A stretch of DNA of 64,000 nt from Streptomyces sp. NBC_00569. GTDB lineage: Bacteria > Actinomycetota > Actinomycetes > Streptomycetales > Streptomycetaceae. Made by a program: the position numbers and the translations under genes. This document shows, one piece after another, positions 15,882 through 23,902 of the stretch. The notes under the pieces are model-generated. The model ran no database searches. It had not been told where the DNA came from and worked only from the letters and a program-made list of their open reading frames with translations. Every line of letters begins with the position of its first letter. Position 1 is the stretch's first letter. The DNA is taken from contig NZ_CP107783.1 of NCBI RefSeq assembly GCF_036345255.1, positions 9,665,001-9,729,000 on the forward strand, read 5' to 3'.

Positions 15882-16736
15882 ATGACTGAGGCACGGGGAC
15901 GGGTGAAGCCGTCCGGTGTATGGGCGACGGCTGTGGGCGTGGCGCGGGTAAGGGCCCGGGAGACGGCACGCGAGGACGCGCTGTTCCGGGATCCGCTGGC
16001 GCTCGCGTTCGCCACCGCCGGGGGAGTCGGCCCGGATTCGCCGCCGCCCGAGCGCGGCAACGAGGAGGAGCGGCGGCGCCGGCTCGGAGTGGCCTCCTCG
16101 ATCATCATCAGGACGAAGTTCCTGGACGACCTGCTGGACCGGGCCACCGAGGCCGGCATCCGGCAGGTCGTTCTGCTCGGCGCCGGAATGGACAGCAGGG
16201 CCTTCCGGATGAGCTGGCCCGCGGCCACCACGCTGTTCGAGGTCGACACCGCCGAGCCGCTGGGCTTCAAGGCATCGGTGCTGCGCCAGGAGGGCGCTGT
16301 ACCCGGCTGCGAGCGGATCACCGTCGCGGTGGACCTCCGCGAGGACTGGCCGGGCGCGCTGGCCGCCGCAGGGCACGACCCGGCGCTGCCGACGGTGTGG
16401 ATCGCCGAGGGACTGCTGATCTACCTGCCCGAGGACGCGGTGGACCTGCTGCTCGACCGGGTCGGCGGGCTGTCCGCGACGGGCAGCCGGATGGGCCTGA
16501 CCCTGGGTTCGCGCGGTGTGCTCGCACGCTTCGCCGACGACGCCGCACCGGGCTCGCCTGCCTCCATGTGGGTCTCGGAGATGCCCGAGGACCCGGTGGG
16601 CTGGCTCTCCGGCCTCGGCTGGGACGCGGAGGCCTTCACCCTGCGCGACCGCGCCGCCGCCTACGGCCGCCCGATCACCACCCCGCCGCAGCTCGACGAG
16701 GGCCCGGGCGGGCTGATCTCGGCGGTACGCCGCTAG
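15882..16736 (+). CDS. SAM-dependent methyltransferase, leucine carboxyl methyltransferase-like (LCM/TIGR00027) family
   Basis: The 284-residue protein has the layout of this actinobacterial family. An N-terminal PSGVWATAVGVARVRARETA segment with DALFRDPLA precedes RTKFLDDLL. The SAM-binding motif I VVLLGAGMDSRAFRMSWP, the acidic motif II TTLFEVDTAEPLGFK, and motif IV/V PTVWIAEGLLIYLPEDAV follow. Members methylate carboxyl or hydroxyl groups of small molecules, often in specialised metabolism. The target is unknown. The gene lies between two IS5 relics, so it may have been brought in or stranded by insertion-element activity. The small gene at 16778 follows on the same strand. Confidence 0.85.
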   Translation: MTEARGRVKPSGVWATAVGVARVRARETAREDALFRDPLALAFATAGGVGPDSPPPERGNEEERRRRLGVASSIIIRTKFLDDLLDRATEAGIRQVVLLGAGMDSRAFRMSWPAATTLFEVDTAEPLGFKASVLRQEGAVPGCERITVAVDLREDWPGALAAAGHDPALPTVWIAEGLLIYLPEDAVDLLLDRVGGLSATGSRMGLTLGSRGVLARFADDAAPGSPASMWVSEMPEDPVGWLSGLGWDAEAFTLRDRAAAYGRPITTPPQLDEGPGGLISAVRR

Positions 16737-16777
16737 GCACTGTCCGGCGGATCATGAGGTCCATAGGATCTCTGACC

Positions 16778-17071
16778 ATGATTAACGTGCAGGTCCGTGG
16801 CGAGAGCGGCACGGTGGAGGCCCGCGCTCAGCATGGTGTGGCCTGGGGACCGGAGCTGGCCGCTCTCGACCAGTCGGAGTTTCCGATGCTGGGGCATCTG
16901 CTGCCGTGCGCGGACACTGTTTTCAACTGCCGCCAGGTGGTCACCCTGCTGGCGGAAGTATCGCGCTTGCCTCCAGGAGTGGTCACCGATGTGTTCTCGC
17001 GTGAGCTTCTGGACTTGTGCCAGACAGTTCTCGACGGACAGCACCTCTACCTGTGGTTCCTCGGGGACTGA
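16778..17071 (+). CDS. Small conserved hypothetical protein (97 aa)
   Basis: The product reads MINVQVRGESGTVEARAQHG, then LDQSEFPMLGHLLPCADTVF and ends LDGQHLYLWFLGD. It is soluble, has three cysteines and no recognisable motif, and the function is unknown. It starts 41 bp after the methyltransferase on the same strand. Codon use is normal for a streptomycete gene. An alternative ATG at 16754 would add eight residues. It is directly followed by an IS5 relic. Confidence 0.65.
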   Translation: MINVQVRGESGTVEARAQHGVAWGPELAALDQSEFPMLGHLLPCADTVFNCRQVVTLLAEVSRLPPGVVTDVFSRELLDLCQTVLDGQHLYLWFLGD

Positions 17072-17085
17072 GACAGCAGGTCGGC

Positions 17086-17250
17086 TCACCCCCGGAGCCA
17101 AAGCAGGATCGCGGCGGTGGTGACGGTGCCGTGGAAGACGGAGGCGCGTTCGTCGTAGCGAGTGGCGACGGTCCGTTGGTTCTTGAGCCGGTTGATTGTC
17201 CGTTCGACTTCGTGGACGTAAAAGGCTCCTTGACCGAGCACGCCTGCTCA
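17086..17250 (-). pseudogene. Second IS5-family transposase C-terminal remnant
   Basis: The minus strand reads FYVHEVERTINRLKNQRTVA, then TRYDERASVFHGTVTTAAIL and LWLRG with a stop at 17086-17088. This is the typical end of another IS5-type transposase; the catalytic glutamate is in HEVERT. Nothing upstream continues the protein, so it is a fragment. Its sequence differs from the relic at 15581, so the two are not copies of one element. Confidence 0.75.
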
Positions 17251-17317
17251 CGGGCGCGTACCGCGTCGTTGGATCACAATACGGGCGCACCTGAACGCCC
17301 AACGGGGCGCGCAGCCA

Positions 17318-17660
17318 GTGCTGTTGTTCATCGAGGGGCCGGGCGACTCGGAACCTTCCCGGTCGGCGGCCCTGTCGATGGCGCCCCTGCTCTTCTCGCT
17401 GCGCACCGACGACCCGTTGCCTGCCATGGTCGAGCGCGTGGGCCTGCCCGCCATCTTCGACGGACGTCCCGCGATCGGCTCCGGCCGCCGCAGTCACATC
17501 TACACGTACGGCGAGGCCGACAACCGCGGCGTAGCCAGGGAAGCCGTCCGGCATCTCCTGTCGCTCGGACGCTGGGCGCATCGAAGGCATCACCGGCCCC
17601 CTCGACCAGGCCTCCGAGATCGATGCCTCGTCGCGCCCTGCTTCGCGAAGAGTCTCGCCG
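17318..17660 (+). pseudogene. Frameshifted remnant of a LacI-family regulator (effector domain)
   Basis: The frame encodes DDPLPAMVERVGLPAIFDGR, then a SHIYTYGEADNRGVAREAV block and RHLLSLG. The reading then shifts by one base near 17570 and continues as GRIEGITGPLDQASEIDA. These are the DNRGGARxAVRHLLxLGRRRI and ITGPLDQ motifs of LacI effector domains. The HTH domain and the C-terminal half are missing. Confidence 0.65.
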
Positions 17661-17804
17661 ACGCCCGGCCCGTACCGCCGTAGCCGCCGGGCGCGCCGTG
17701 AACGGGCCACACTCCGGGCGATGTTGTGAGGGCACGTCTGCCGCTGCACGGCGGCGTCCGTCGTCGCGGTCGGTTCCGGGTGTCGGTGCGCGCTCGTCGG
17801 GGCC

Positions 17805-18010
17805 GGCCCGGTGTGGAAGATCGGCCAGTCGATCTCAGTAGGCCATCGGTCGGTGTCACCTGTGTCCCGGCGGCCGACGCGGTAGTACTCGCGGATCGGG
17901 CCGCCGATGGCGGGGCGTGTTCGGTGACGTACGCGGCGTGCGTTCCATGACGCGGTCGATGTCGGTGTGCGTGCCGGGGTGGGTGATCGTAGCCAGCGCG
18001 ATGCGCAGTG
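17805..18010 (-). pseudogene. Frameshifted remnant of a MerR-type regulator with GyrI-like effector domain
   Basis: Three frames in succession give ALATITHPGTHTDIDRV, then AAYVTEHA, then GPIREYYRVGRRDTGDTDRW and PTEIDWPIF. This is the order and spacing of the GyrI-like effector-binding domain found at the C-terminus of streptomycete MerR-family regulators. At least two frameshifts break it. I see no intact HTH upstream, although the minus strand to about 18500 may hold further debris. Confidence 0.55.
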
Positions 18011-18534
18011 CCCACCAGCGGCGTGACCCGGCCCACCTGCCTCACCGACCTGCGCAGGGCGCGAATATCGTCGCGCATCCCCGTTCTCGGGTGAACACGT
18101 CGTCGCTGAAGATGCCGCCGGCCTGCCCGCCCAGCTTCAACTCCTGGGATCTAGCGTCGTGTTGATCTCGCCGAGAGTGCGCTGATGCCAGGACAGTGCC
18201 GCCTGTACGTCCGCTGTCTTGGCGATTGCGGCTGCCGGGGTGGCCTCGGCGCGGCGCCGTCCGACGGCAGTCCGTTCGGCGGCCGAGGCCACCCGGGCGG
18301 CAGGGCGCAGCGACGCGATGGGCTCGGGGGGCGAGACTTTTCCAGTTCCAGCTGGCCGAGGTGGGCGGCGCTCAGCTGGTTGGGGGTGTCGACGTCCGGG
18401 GCGGCGAGCGCATGCGCCTCCCGCCCCACCTTCTCGACGGTCATGTTCTGGGCGTGGAAGCGACGGGTGATCTGCGCGGTGGTGCAGGGGGCGAAGTGCT
18501 CATGAGGGGTGTTCCTTTGGGGGTTGTGGGTGGG

Positions 18535-19206
18535 TTAGAGGCTGTGGGCGGTGATGTCGCCGTGGGCGGTGGTGGCGTGGATGGTGAGTGCGGCGTTGGT
18601 GCCTGTGGTGTTCTGGAGGGTGTTGTGGATGCGGCCGTAGGTGGTGCCGGCGTTGAGGGTGGCGGAGGTGTTGCGGGCGGCGTGGATGGTGATGTGGCCG
18701 TGTTCGGTGCGTAGTTCGACGGTGCCGTTGGTGGCTTCGGTGATGGTGAGGTCGCCCTTTTGGGTGCTGATGTGTGCGGGGCCGTTGAGGCGGCCGATGA
18801 GGATGTCGCCGGCCTGGAGGGTGAGGTGGGTGTTTGTGGTCTCGTCGAGCTTGACGGTGGCCTGTGCGGCTTCGAAGGTGAGGTTGCCGAGGCGTCCGAC
18901 GCCGCGGAGTTCGGCGGTGGCGGCTTTCGCCTGGATGTGGGAGCCGGTGGGCAGTTGGACGGTTACTTCGATGGATCCGGAGTTGCCGAGGATGCGGTTC
19001 TTCGCGGTGGCCGCTTCGATGCGCAGGTGGCCGTCGCTGTATTCGGCTGTGACCTGTTCGGCGGCCTTCACGTCGCGGCTCTTGGACTTGTCGGCGGGCA
19101 GGATCTCGACGCATGTGTCGGGGCGGTCGGCGGCGATGAACTGGATGCGGCCTGCGGGGATGTTCAGGGTGGTGGTGATGAGGGTGGGGGTGTCGAACTT
19201 CTGCAT
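18535..19206 (-). CDS. DUF4097 family beta-strand repeat protein
   Basis: The 223-residue protein starts MQKFDTPTLITTTLNIPAGR with an AGGAG ribosome site, and is built of repeated short strands (SIEVTVQLPTGSHIQAKAAT, GDLTITEATNGTVELRTEHG, GHITIHAARNTSATLN). These are typical of the DUF4097 beta-solenoid family, whose members appear near stress regulators and transporters and have no established enzymatic activity. No signal peptide is present, so it acts in the cytoplasm or at the membrane face. Its upstream region carries an unusual cluster of TTGCA boxes. Downstream is gene debris, so a former operon partner may have been lost. Confidence 0.85.
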   Translation of the reverse strand: MQKFDTPTLITTTLNIPAGRIQFIAADRPDTCVEILPADKSKSRDVKAAEQVTAEYSDGHLRIEAATAKNRILGNSGSIEVTVQLPTGSHIQAKAATAELRGVGRLGNLTFEAAQATVKLDETTNTHLTLQAGDILIGRLNGPAHISTQKGDLTITEATNGTVELRTEHGHITIHAARNTSATLNAGTTYGRIHNTLQNTTGTNAALTIHATTAHGDITAHSL

Positions 19207-19250
19207 GGTGTGCTCCTTGGCTCCGTTGTTTCTGATGGGCGAAACGCTAC

Positions 19251-19376
19251 GTTGCATTCAAGGATCGGGCAACGGTCTTGTTGCTCAAGAACCCTATAAC
19301 CACAGGTAGTTGCAGAGATTTCATTGCAATGGTCTGGACTCGAATGCAACAGAACTCACCCCCGGTCGTTGCAATG
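19251..19376. promoter_or_regulatory. Cluster of six TTGCA-core boxes upstream of the DUF4097 gene
   Basis: GTTGCATTC (19251), GTTGCTCAA (19280), GTTGCAGAG (19309), CATTGCAATG (19322, a perfect palindrome), GAATGCAAC (19342, inverse of the first) and GTTGCAATG (19368) lie within 126 bp. The region is locally AT-rich and contains CTATAAC at 19294. This looks like a multi-site operator/promoter, but the regulator is not identified. Confidence 0.5.
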
Positions 19377-19785
19377 AAATGTAAATGAACGCTATAGGTG
19401 TCATGGCGGACAACCCGCGCCAGACACCCGCGCCAGATATCGACGCGAGCGGAGCCTGGACTGCCCGGCCTGGACCATCACGCCTGAGGCGATTTCGCGA
19501 CGGACGCGACGCCGAAGCGGTTCGCGAATGCACGGACACGTGCGCGACGAGCGACCGTCCTCATGCGGTCGGGCACGCCGAAGATGACTGACGCGTCAGA
19601 GCTTCCGCGGTACAGCCATCCGATTCGGCAAACGGGAGTACATCATCCACGGCACCGTGATCCGTCGCTGCGATCCGCCTCTGGCTTCGGTCGTGACCTG
19701 CTGGACGGCCGCGCAGCCGCGCAGTCGCGCCAAACGCTTTTCGGCCTCACGCCTTGCATTCGCGAATACTCGCGTTGATGGATCG
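19377..19785. other. Interval with no assigned gene
   Basis: A 68-codon frame from ATG 19385 is positioned as if divergent from DUF4097 and could be a small or truncated regulator. Its translation (MNAIGVMADNPRQTPAPDID and onward, arginine-rich later) matches nothing I know, so it is not called. No other structure is seen up to the repeats before the toxin operon. Confidence 0.35.
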
Positions 19786-19800
19786 TCAACGAAACGTTGA
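19786..19800. promoter_or_regulatory. Inverted repeat upstream of the RIP operon
   Basis: TCAACG-AAA-CGTTGA is a perfect 6-bp-arm palindrome. A further CGTTGA lies at 19773-19778, so three half-sites are phased over 28 bp, ending 60 bp before the start codon. It is a candidate operator for the secreted toxin pair. Confidence 0.4.
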
Positions 19801-19860
19801 TCGCGGCTCCCTAGCGTTTCTGGCGCATTGATCTTCGACAACCGGCGAGGTGAAGTACGC

Positions 19861-20451
19861 ATGCTGTTCCGCACGCGAGGCGAAGGAAAGCTCTCATCCT
19901 TATCCACCGGCGCGGACAAGCCCCGGCGGAGGACCGCGGTCATGGCCGGGCTGCTCGTGAGTGTGTCCGTGGTGGCGCTGGGGACCGCTGCCGCGGCGTC
20001 GCAGGGTTCGGCGGAGCCGACGAAGGCCGCTGCGCAGGCGGCTCCGGGCGCCGACTCGGCGCGTGAGCGCTGGCAGCCGCCGACGGTCCGGAGCGAGGTC
20101 GAGGACCCGCATCCAGGCAAGATCAACACCGACTACCTGATCAGTGAAGTATCACCGGCTCAGTTCCGGGGCTACTGGTACCAGTCCCACATCACGGGTG
20201 TCAGCGTCACGTGGGTGGCGCCCTCGGGGCGGGATCCGTACAAGGGCTGGGACTGGATCGAGATCCAGGACAGCAACGGCAAGCGCGTCACATGGGACTG
20301 GGCCTGCGGCAACGCCAACTGCGGTGCGTACGGCTCGACCCTGATCGACGCGAACCTGACGAAGGGCGCGGAATACAAGGCCCTCTACTACAGCGACGGA
20401 GGCCGGGTCACCAAGGGCACGCTGCAGGCCGAGTTCGAGTTCTGGGCCTGA
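19861..20451 (+). CDS. Secreted protein of unknown function, partner of the RIP
   Basis: The 196-residue protein has an arginine-rich start (RTRGEGKLSSLSTGADKPRR) followed by a hydrophobic signal segment (VMAGLLVSVSVVALGTAAAA), so it is exported. The mature domain is rich in aromatic residues and predicted strands (QFRGYWYQSHITGVSVTWVA, GWDWIEIQDSNGKRVTWDWA) with a close cysteine pair, Cys149 and Cys154, probably disulfide bonded. No family is recognised. A single base separates its stop from the start of the ribosome-inactivating protein gene, so the two are co-translated. That suggests a shared job: an accessory or binding subunit, a chaperone or a neutralising partner. Confidence 0.75.
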   Translation: MLFRTRGEGKLSSLSTGADKPRRRTAVMAGLLVSVSVVALGTAAAASQGSAEPTKAAAQAAPGADSARERWQPPTVRSEVEDPHPGKINTDYLISEVSPAQFRGYWYQSHITGVSVTWVAPSGRDPYKGWDWIEIQDSNGKRVTWDWACGNANCGAYGSTLIDANLTKGAEYKALYYSDGGRVTKGTLQAEFEFWA

Positions 20452-20452
20452 C

Positions 20453-21451
20453 ATGGGAGACACGGACGAGATGACGCGAACGGTGGAACGGGCGGAACGG
20501 CCTGAACGCGGGCCGGTGCGGCGGCGGTTGGTGAGCTTGGCTGTGGTGGTCTCGGTACTGGCGGGCACACTGGGTGTGGGGGAGGCGGTCACCTACGGCG
20601 CCCCGGAACGGACCGGGCAGGACCAGAGCGCCCGGGCCCAGCCGCAGCCCCAGGAGCGGGCGCAGCCGAGGGCAGTGACGGAGGACGAGGACTTCGCCGA
20701 CATGTACACCCGCACGGTCGCGAACGTCCGCAGCGCATTGCTGGGGGACGAGAGCGTCCGACGGCCCGGCGCCGGTCACCTGATCCAGAACCCCGACCCC
20801 AACGCCTTCCAGTCGATCAACATCGGACGGTTCACCGAGGACGAGTTCATCGCGGGCCGTATGGTCCGGGGAGTCTTCCGCCGGTCCGACAGCTATCTGC
20901 TGGGGTTCTACGTGGAGAACAGGGACGCGAGCCACCGGGTCTTCTACACGTTCACCGAGCAGGTGGACGGCCGCACGAGGGACATGATCCCGGGCAACGT
21001 GTACCCGGGCGTCCGCAGGGAGCACTTCGGCTGGGGCGTCACCTACCGGGGCCTCCCCGGAACCACGATCAGCCGGAGCCGCCTGCGGGATGCGGTGCTC
21101 GACATCTACCACCATGACCCGAACACGAGCACCCACACGCTCGAGAGCGGCGTCCAGGCGCTGGTCGTGGCCCTGGCCGAAGGGGCGCGGTTCCAGGCGA
21201 TCCCCGCGCAGATCGCCCAGGCGATCCGCGGCAGGACGGCTTGGGTCGTGGGCAACCACGCGGACGAGATCACGAGCTGGGACCAGCGGTCCCAGGTCGT
21301 CATTCAGGCACGTGCCGCCGACCCGAGCGGTTATGGCGAGGTGTGGCAGCAGCGCCGTGAATACCTCTGGAATGGGGCCCGTGTGCTGCTGACCGCGTTG
21401 GACCTGGCACGCCGGCTCTACCTGATCAAGCCGCCGACGAGGAAGGGCTGA
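20453..21451 (+). CDS. Secreted ribosome-inactivating protein (rRNA N-glycosylase, ricin/Shiga A-chain family)
   Basis: The 332-residue protein has a hydrophobic export segment at about residues 25-48 and a Gln/Pro-rich linker. A RIP domain follows from about residue 78. Family landmarks appear in the right order: AFQSINIGRF; the substrate-stacking tyrosine region LLGFYVENRD (Tyr153); GVTYRGL (Tyr198); the catalytic helix LVVALAEGARFQAI with Glu243 and Arg246; and EITSWDQRSQVVIQ with Trp276. RIPs remove one adenine from the sarcin-ricin loop of 23S/28S rRNA, stopping translation. Only an A-type domain is present; no lectin B chain is fused. It is the second gene of a tight operon with the secreted protein at 19861. 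Confidence 0.85.
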   Translation: MGDTDEMTRTVERAERPERGPVRRRLVSLAVVVSVLAGTLGVGEAVTYGAPERTGQDQSARAQPQPQERAQPRAVTEDEDFADMYTRTVANVRSALLGDESVRRPGAGHLIQNPDPNAFQSINIGRFTEDEFIAGRMVRGVFRRSDSYLLGFYVENRDASHRVFYTFTEQVDGRTRDMIPGNVYPGVRREHFGWGVTYRGLPGTTISRSRLRDAVLDIYHHDPNTSTHTLESGVQALVVALAEGARFQAIPAQIAQAIRGRTAWVVGNHADEITSWDQRSQVVIQARAADPSGYGEVWQQRREYLWNGARVLLTALDLARRLYLIKPPTRKG

Positions 21452-21702
21452 CCTCCACAGCGCCACACAGAGCGCTCCCCGGGAGCGGCTGCCGCCGTGT
21501 TCCACCGCGTGCCGGAGGATGCAGTGCTGCCACTGCGCCGGTGCCTCGGCGCGGTCGCCCCGGCGTCCTCTGCGGCGACGCCAGTCGCTCTTGCCTGCCG
21601 GTGCACCGACCTTGAGGAACGCCACCGTGTCTACCACCCACACCACGCGTGGGTACCGATCGGCTGGCGCAGCCACCCGGCAGCCCGGTTCGTCACTGAC
21701 TG

Positions 21703-22053
21703 TCAGACTGGCGCCTGGGTGGTGTTCTGGAAGTTGCTGTTGCGTGGGGTGGGCCGCCCGGGGATGTAGCGGGCGGCCATCCAGATCGTGAGGTCGCGGG
21801 CGATCCGGTCGATGTCGGCCTCAGTGCCGACTTCGTGGTCGCCCCGGATGCTGTCCCGGCGGACGACTTCGTAGCCACCTTCGTCCAGGACCGCGACGGA
21901 GGTGAACCAAGCGGGGTCCTCGTCGGGCTGAATGACAACGAAGGTGTTGTCCGAGTCGTTGAGGTCGTCGATCAGCATGAACAGGGCGTCTTCGGAGGGG
22001 TCCTCGACGTGATCGCCGCTCTCGCTCTCGGCGCGGTAGTAAGTAGCCCCCAT
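21703..22053 (-). CDS. Small acidic hypothetical protein (116 aa)
   Basis: The product starts MGATYYRAESESGDHVEDPS and has a central NTFVVIQPDEDPAWFTSVAV segment, followed by GYEVVRRDSIRGDHEVGTEA and an IARDLTIWMAARY helix. The very acidic composition and single compact domain resemble small immunity-type proteins, but I cannot assign a family. It lies downstream of the RIP gene and convergent to it, with 250 bp between. A protective role against the toxin is imaginable but unsupported. Confidence 0.65.
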   Translation of the reverse strand: MGATYYRAESESGDHVEDPSEDALFMLIDDLNDSDNTFVVIQPDEDPAWFTSVAVLDEGGYEVVRRDSIRGDHEVGTEADIDRIARDLTIWMAARYIPGRPTPRNSNFQNTTQAPV

Positions 22054-22280
22054 GGCTCCTGCTTTCCCCTCGTCCCGGTGACCTGATCGCGGGCCAGGAT
22101 GACATGCAGGACCGACAACTCCGGCAGGTCACAGCCAGTCGTTGATAGCGGCGATGACGACGGTTGCCTCGAAGCAGGCCGTGAGCTTGTCGAAATCACC
22201 TCTCACGCCGCGATCCACTACGTCCGTGCCGCCCATCCCGAGCACCTCGCCACCGATCCGATGCCGGCATGAAGGCCGCG

Positions 22281-22820
22281 TCACAACCAACCCGCCTTGC
22301 CGATCACTTCGGCGGCGAGCTCGACAACTGAGCCCGTGGTGGCATCAACGGTGAAGTCGTCGACTGCTGCTTGCTCGAGGATCTCGGCCAGTTCACCAGC
22401 TCTGGCCAGGTGCCATCGCAACGCTTCGGGCTCGCTCTCGTGGCGTCGCTTCAGTCGCTGGTGGTTGATGGGCAGATCTACCTGCAGCCGGCACACCGAG
22501 AGCTCAATCCCGATCGCATCGCTGCACAGCTTCCGGCCCTCAAGGTCCTCGATCACGCCGGCCAGGACCAGCCGAATCGCTCCAGCAGAGAGGAAATTGC
22601 CGGCGACGCTGCGCAGATTTCGCACCATCATGCCGGTGTTGAAGCGGTCTCCCACCGGCGCCGGCCAAGACTGGCGCAGCCAGTCGAGGTCGATGACAGC
22701 GTTGGGCACGCCGGCATCGGTGAGGAGCCCACCCACACCCTCGGCCACTGACGTCTTGCCGACACCGACGGTGCCGTTGATCAGGAGGGCTCGGGGCTCG
22801 AGGGAACTCTCTGCACGCAT
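22281..22820 (-). CDS. P-loop ATPase/kinase (adenylylsulfate kinase-like AAA)
   Basis: The 179-residue protein begins with a Walker A loop (ALLINGTVGVGKTSVAEGVG). DLDWLRQSWPAP, where a family aspartate sits after the second strand, and a later lid-like basic region (QRLKRRHESEPEALRWHLAR) follow. The size and lid fit small nucleoside- or small-molecule kinases of the shikimate/gluconate kinase type. The substrate is unknown. I prefer ATG 22820 over an in-frame start at 22841. It is a stand-alone gene. Confidence 0.75.
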   Translation of the reverse strand: MRAESSLEPRALLINGTVGVGKTSVAEGVGGLLTDAGVPNAVIDLDWLRQSWPAPVGDRFNTGMMVRNLRSVAGNFLSAGAIRLVLAGVIEDLEGRKLCSDAIGIELSVCRLQVDLPINHQRLKRRHESEPEALRWHLARAGELAEILEQAAVDDFTVDATTGSVVELAAEVIGKAGWL

Positions 22821-23132
22821 GCGCGGGACTCTACGACCCACAGGTCATGAACTCATCCGCCTTTCCGCGGCTGCACTCCCCTTCGGCCTCCCACGTGCCT
22901 CATCACTCATCACTGACCGGCACGCCGCACGTCCTTGCCAGGAACCTGTAGGCGGCGGTCTGTTGTGGTGCAGGCTTCCTGCGTCGGCGCCCTGCGCTCT
23001 CAGTTGAGGAGCGTGATGTGGTGGCTGTTGCAGCGAGGGTTCGCGTGGTGGCCGTTCTGCAGGCTGCAGGGCTCTCGTGCGGGTGGCTGGTCCGAGCTGG
23101 TTGCTGGGAGTCGGGCGAGACGCGGGCGTGGT

Positions 23133-23483
23133 TCATTTCGCGGGTGGATACGGTGCCAGATGCTGTGCTCCTGCGAGGCAACCACTCTGCCATTCGTCCA
23201 GGTACGGGGCTTGGTAGAAGAGTTCACCGCACTTCTCCCGGGCGGCGTCCGCCGTGATCGTCTCGTCGGCGCCCGGGATCTTCTGCCCCGCCAGATATCC
23301 GTCCCGGTAGACATCGGCCCGGCTCTCGCTGTGGCTGCCGTTGCCGTGCCCGCTGGTGGCCGTGGCGTTGCCGACGCCGTAGCCCGCCGCGAAGACTACG
23401 AGGGCAGCAGTTGCCGAGCCGATCGCGAGCCGCATCTTGGGTGTCGGGAATCGACGGCTCGGTGCGTCGTCCTTCGCGGGCAT
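23133..23483 (-). CDS. Small membrane-anchored or exported hypothetical protein
   Basis: The 116-residue protein has one N-terminal hydrophobic stretch (MRLAIGSATAALVVFAAGYG) after a basic lead. A Gly/His/Ser-rich spacer and a short extracytoplasmic domain with two cysteines (REKCGELFYQAPYLDEWQSG, C near the end) follow. The DGYLAGQK and DAAREKCGELFYQ segments recur in streptomycete small secreted proteins of unknown role. It is not obviously linked to its neighbours. Confidence 0.6.
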   Translation of the reverse strand: MPAKDDAPSRRFPTPKMRLAIGSATAALVVFAAGYGVGNATATSGHGNGSHSESRADVYRDGYLAGQKIPGADETITADAAREKCGELFYQAPYLDEWQSGCLAGAQHLAPYPPAK

Positions 23484-23667
23484 CCGGTCTCCTCAGGTGG
23501 GGCCGCTGAATTGATCAGTAGTGTGACCGCTGGGCCCCACGTGTGTCAGCTGCTTGTGAACTCTGCTGATTCTTGACGCGCAGCCACCCGCCAAGGTGCG
23601 TACCGGGTCGCGATAAGGGAGCGGATTCTCCCCGAGTGTTGATCTTCGATCCGGTAACTCGTCTTGC

Positions 23668-23760
23668 ATGATGCGTGCGCAACTGGCTTTGGTGGAGCGG
23701 GAGTTCATTGAACAGTACCTGCCGGCCGGCGCGTATGGCCCGTGGGCGTACTCGTGCCGC
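23668..23760 (+). pseudogene. IS5-family transposase N-terminal remnant
   Basis: The translation LALVEREFIEQYLPAGAYGP matches the start of IS5-type transposases (LTxAEWEFIEPYLPxGxYGP). It then degenerates within ten codons. This is a third insertion-element scrap in the window. Confidence 0.55.
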
Positions 23761-23902
23761 GACCACGCCCACGTGCGCACGCGCGGCATCAGGGCCGTCA
23801 TCCCGGAGAGAAACGGGACCAGACCGCGAACCGGAAGTGGAAGGGCTGCCGGAGGGAGTGGAAATTGGGTGTGACCCGCGCGGTGTCGGCCTGCCGCGGG
23901 GC

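Noticed and set aside
18151..18503. Minus-strand frames after the DUF4097 gene as a HicB-type or regulator gene
   Set aside because: The frame from ATG 18503 stops after about 20 codons and the neighbouring frame is arginine/proline-rich later; at best it is debris.
22138..22230. Minus-strand run reading FDKLTACFEATVVIAAINDW, possibly the end of a transposase
   Set aside because: It looks protein-like and ends in a stop, but I could not tie it to a transposase family with confidence and nothing continues upstream.
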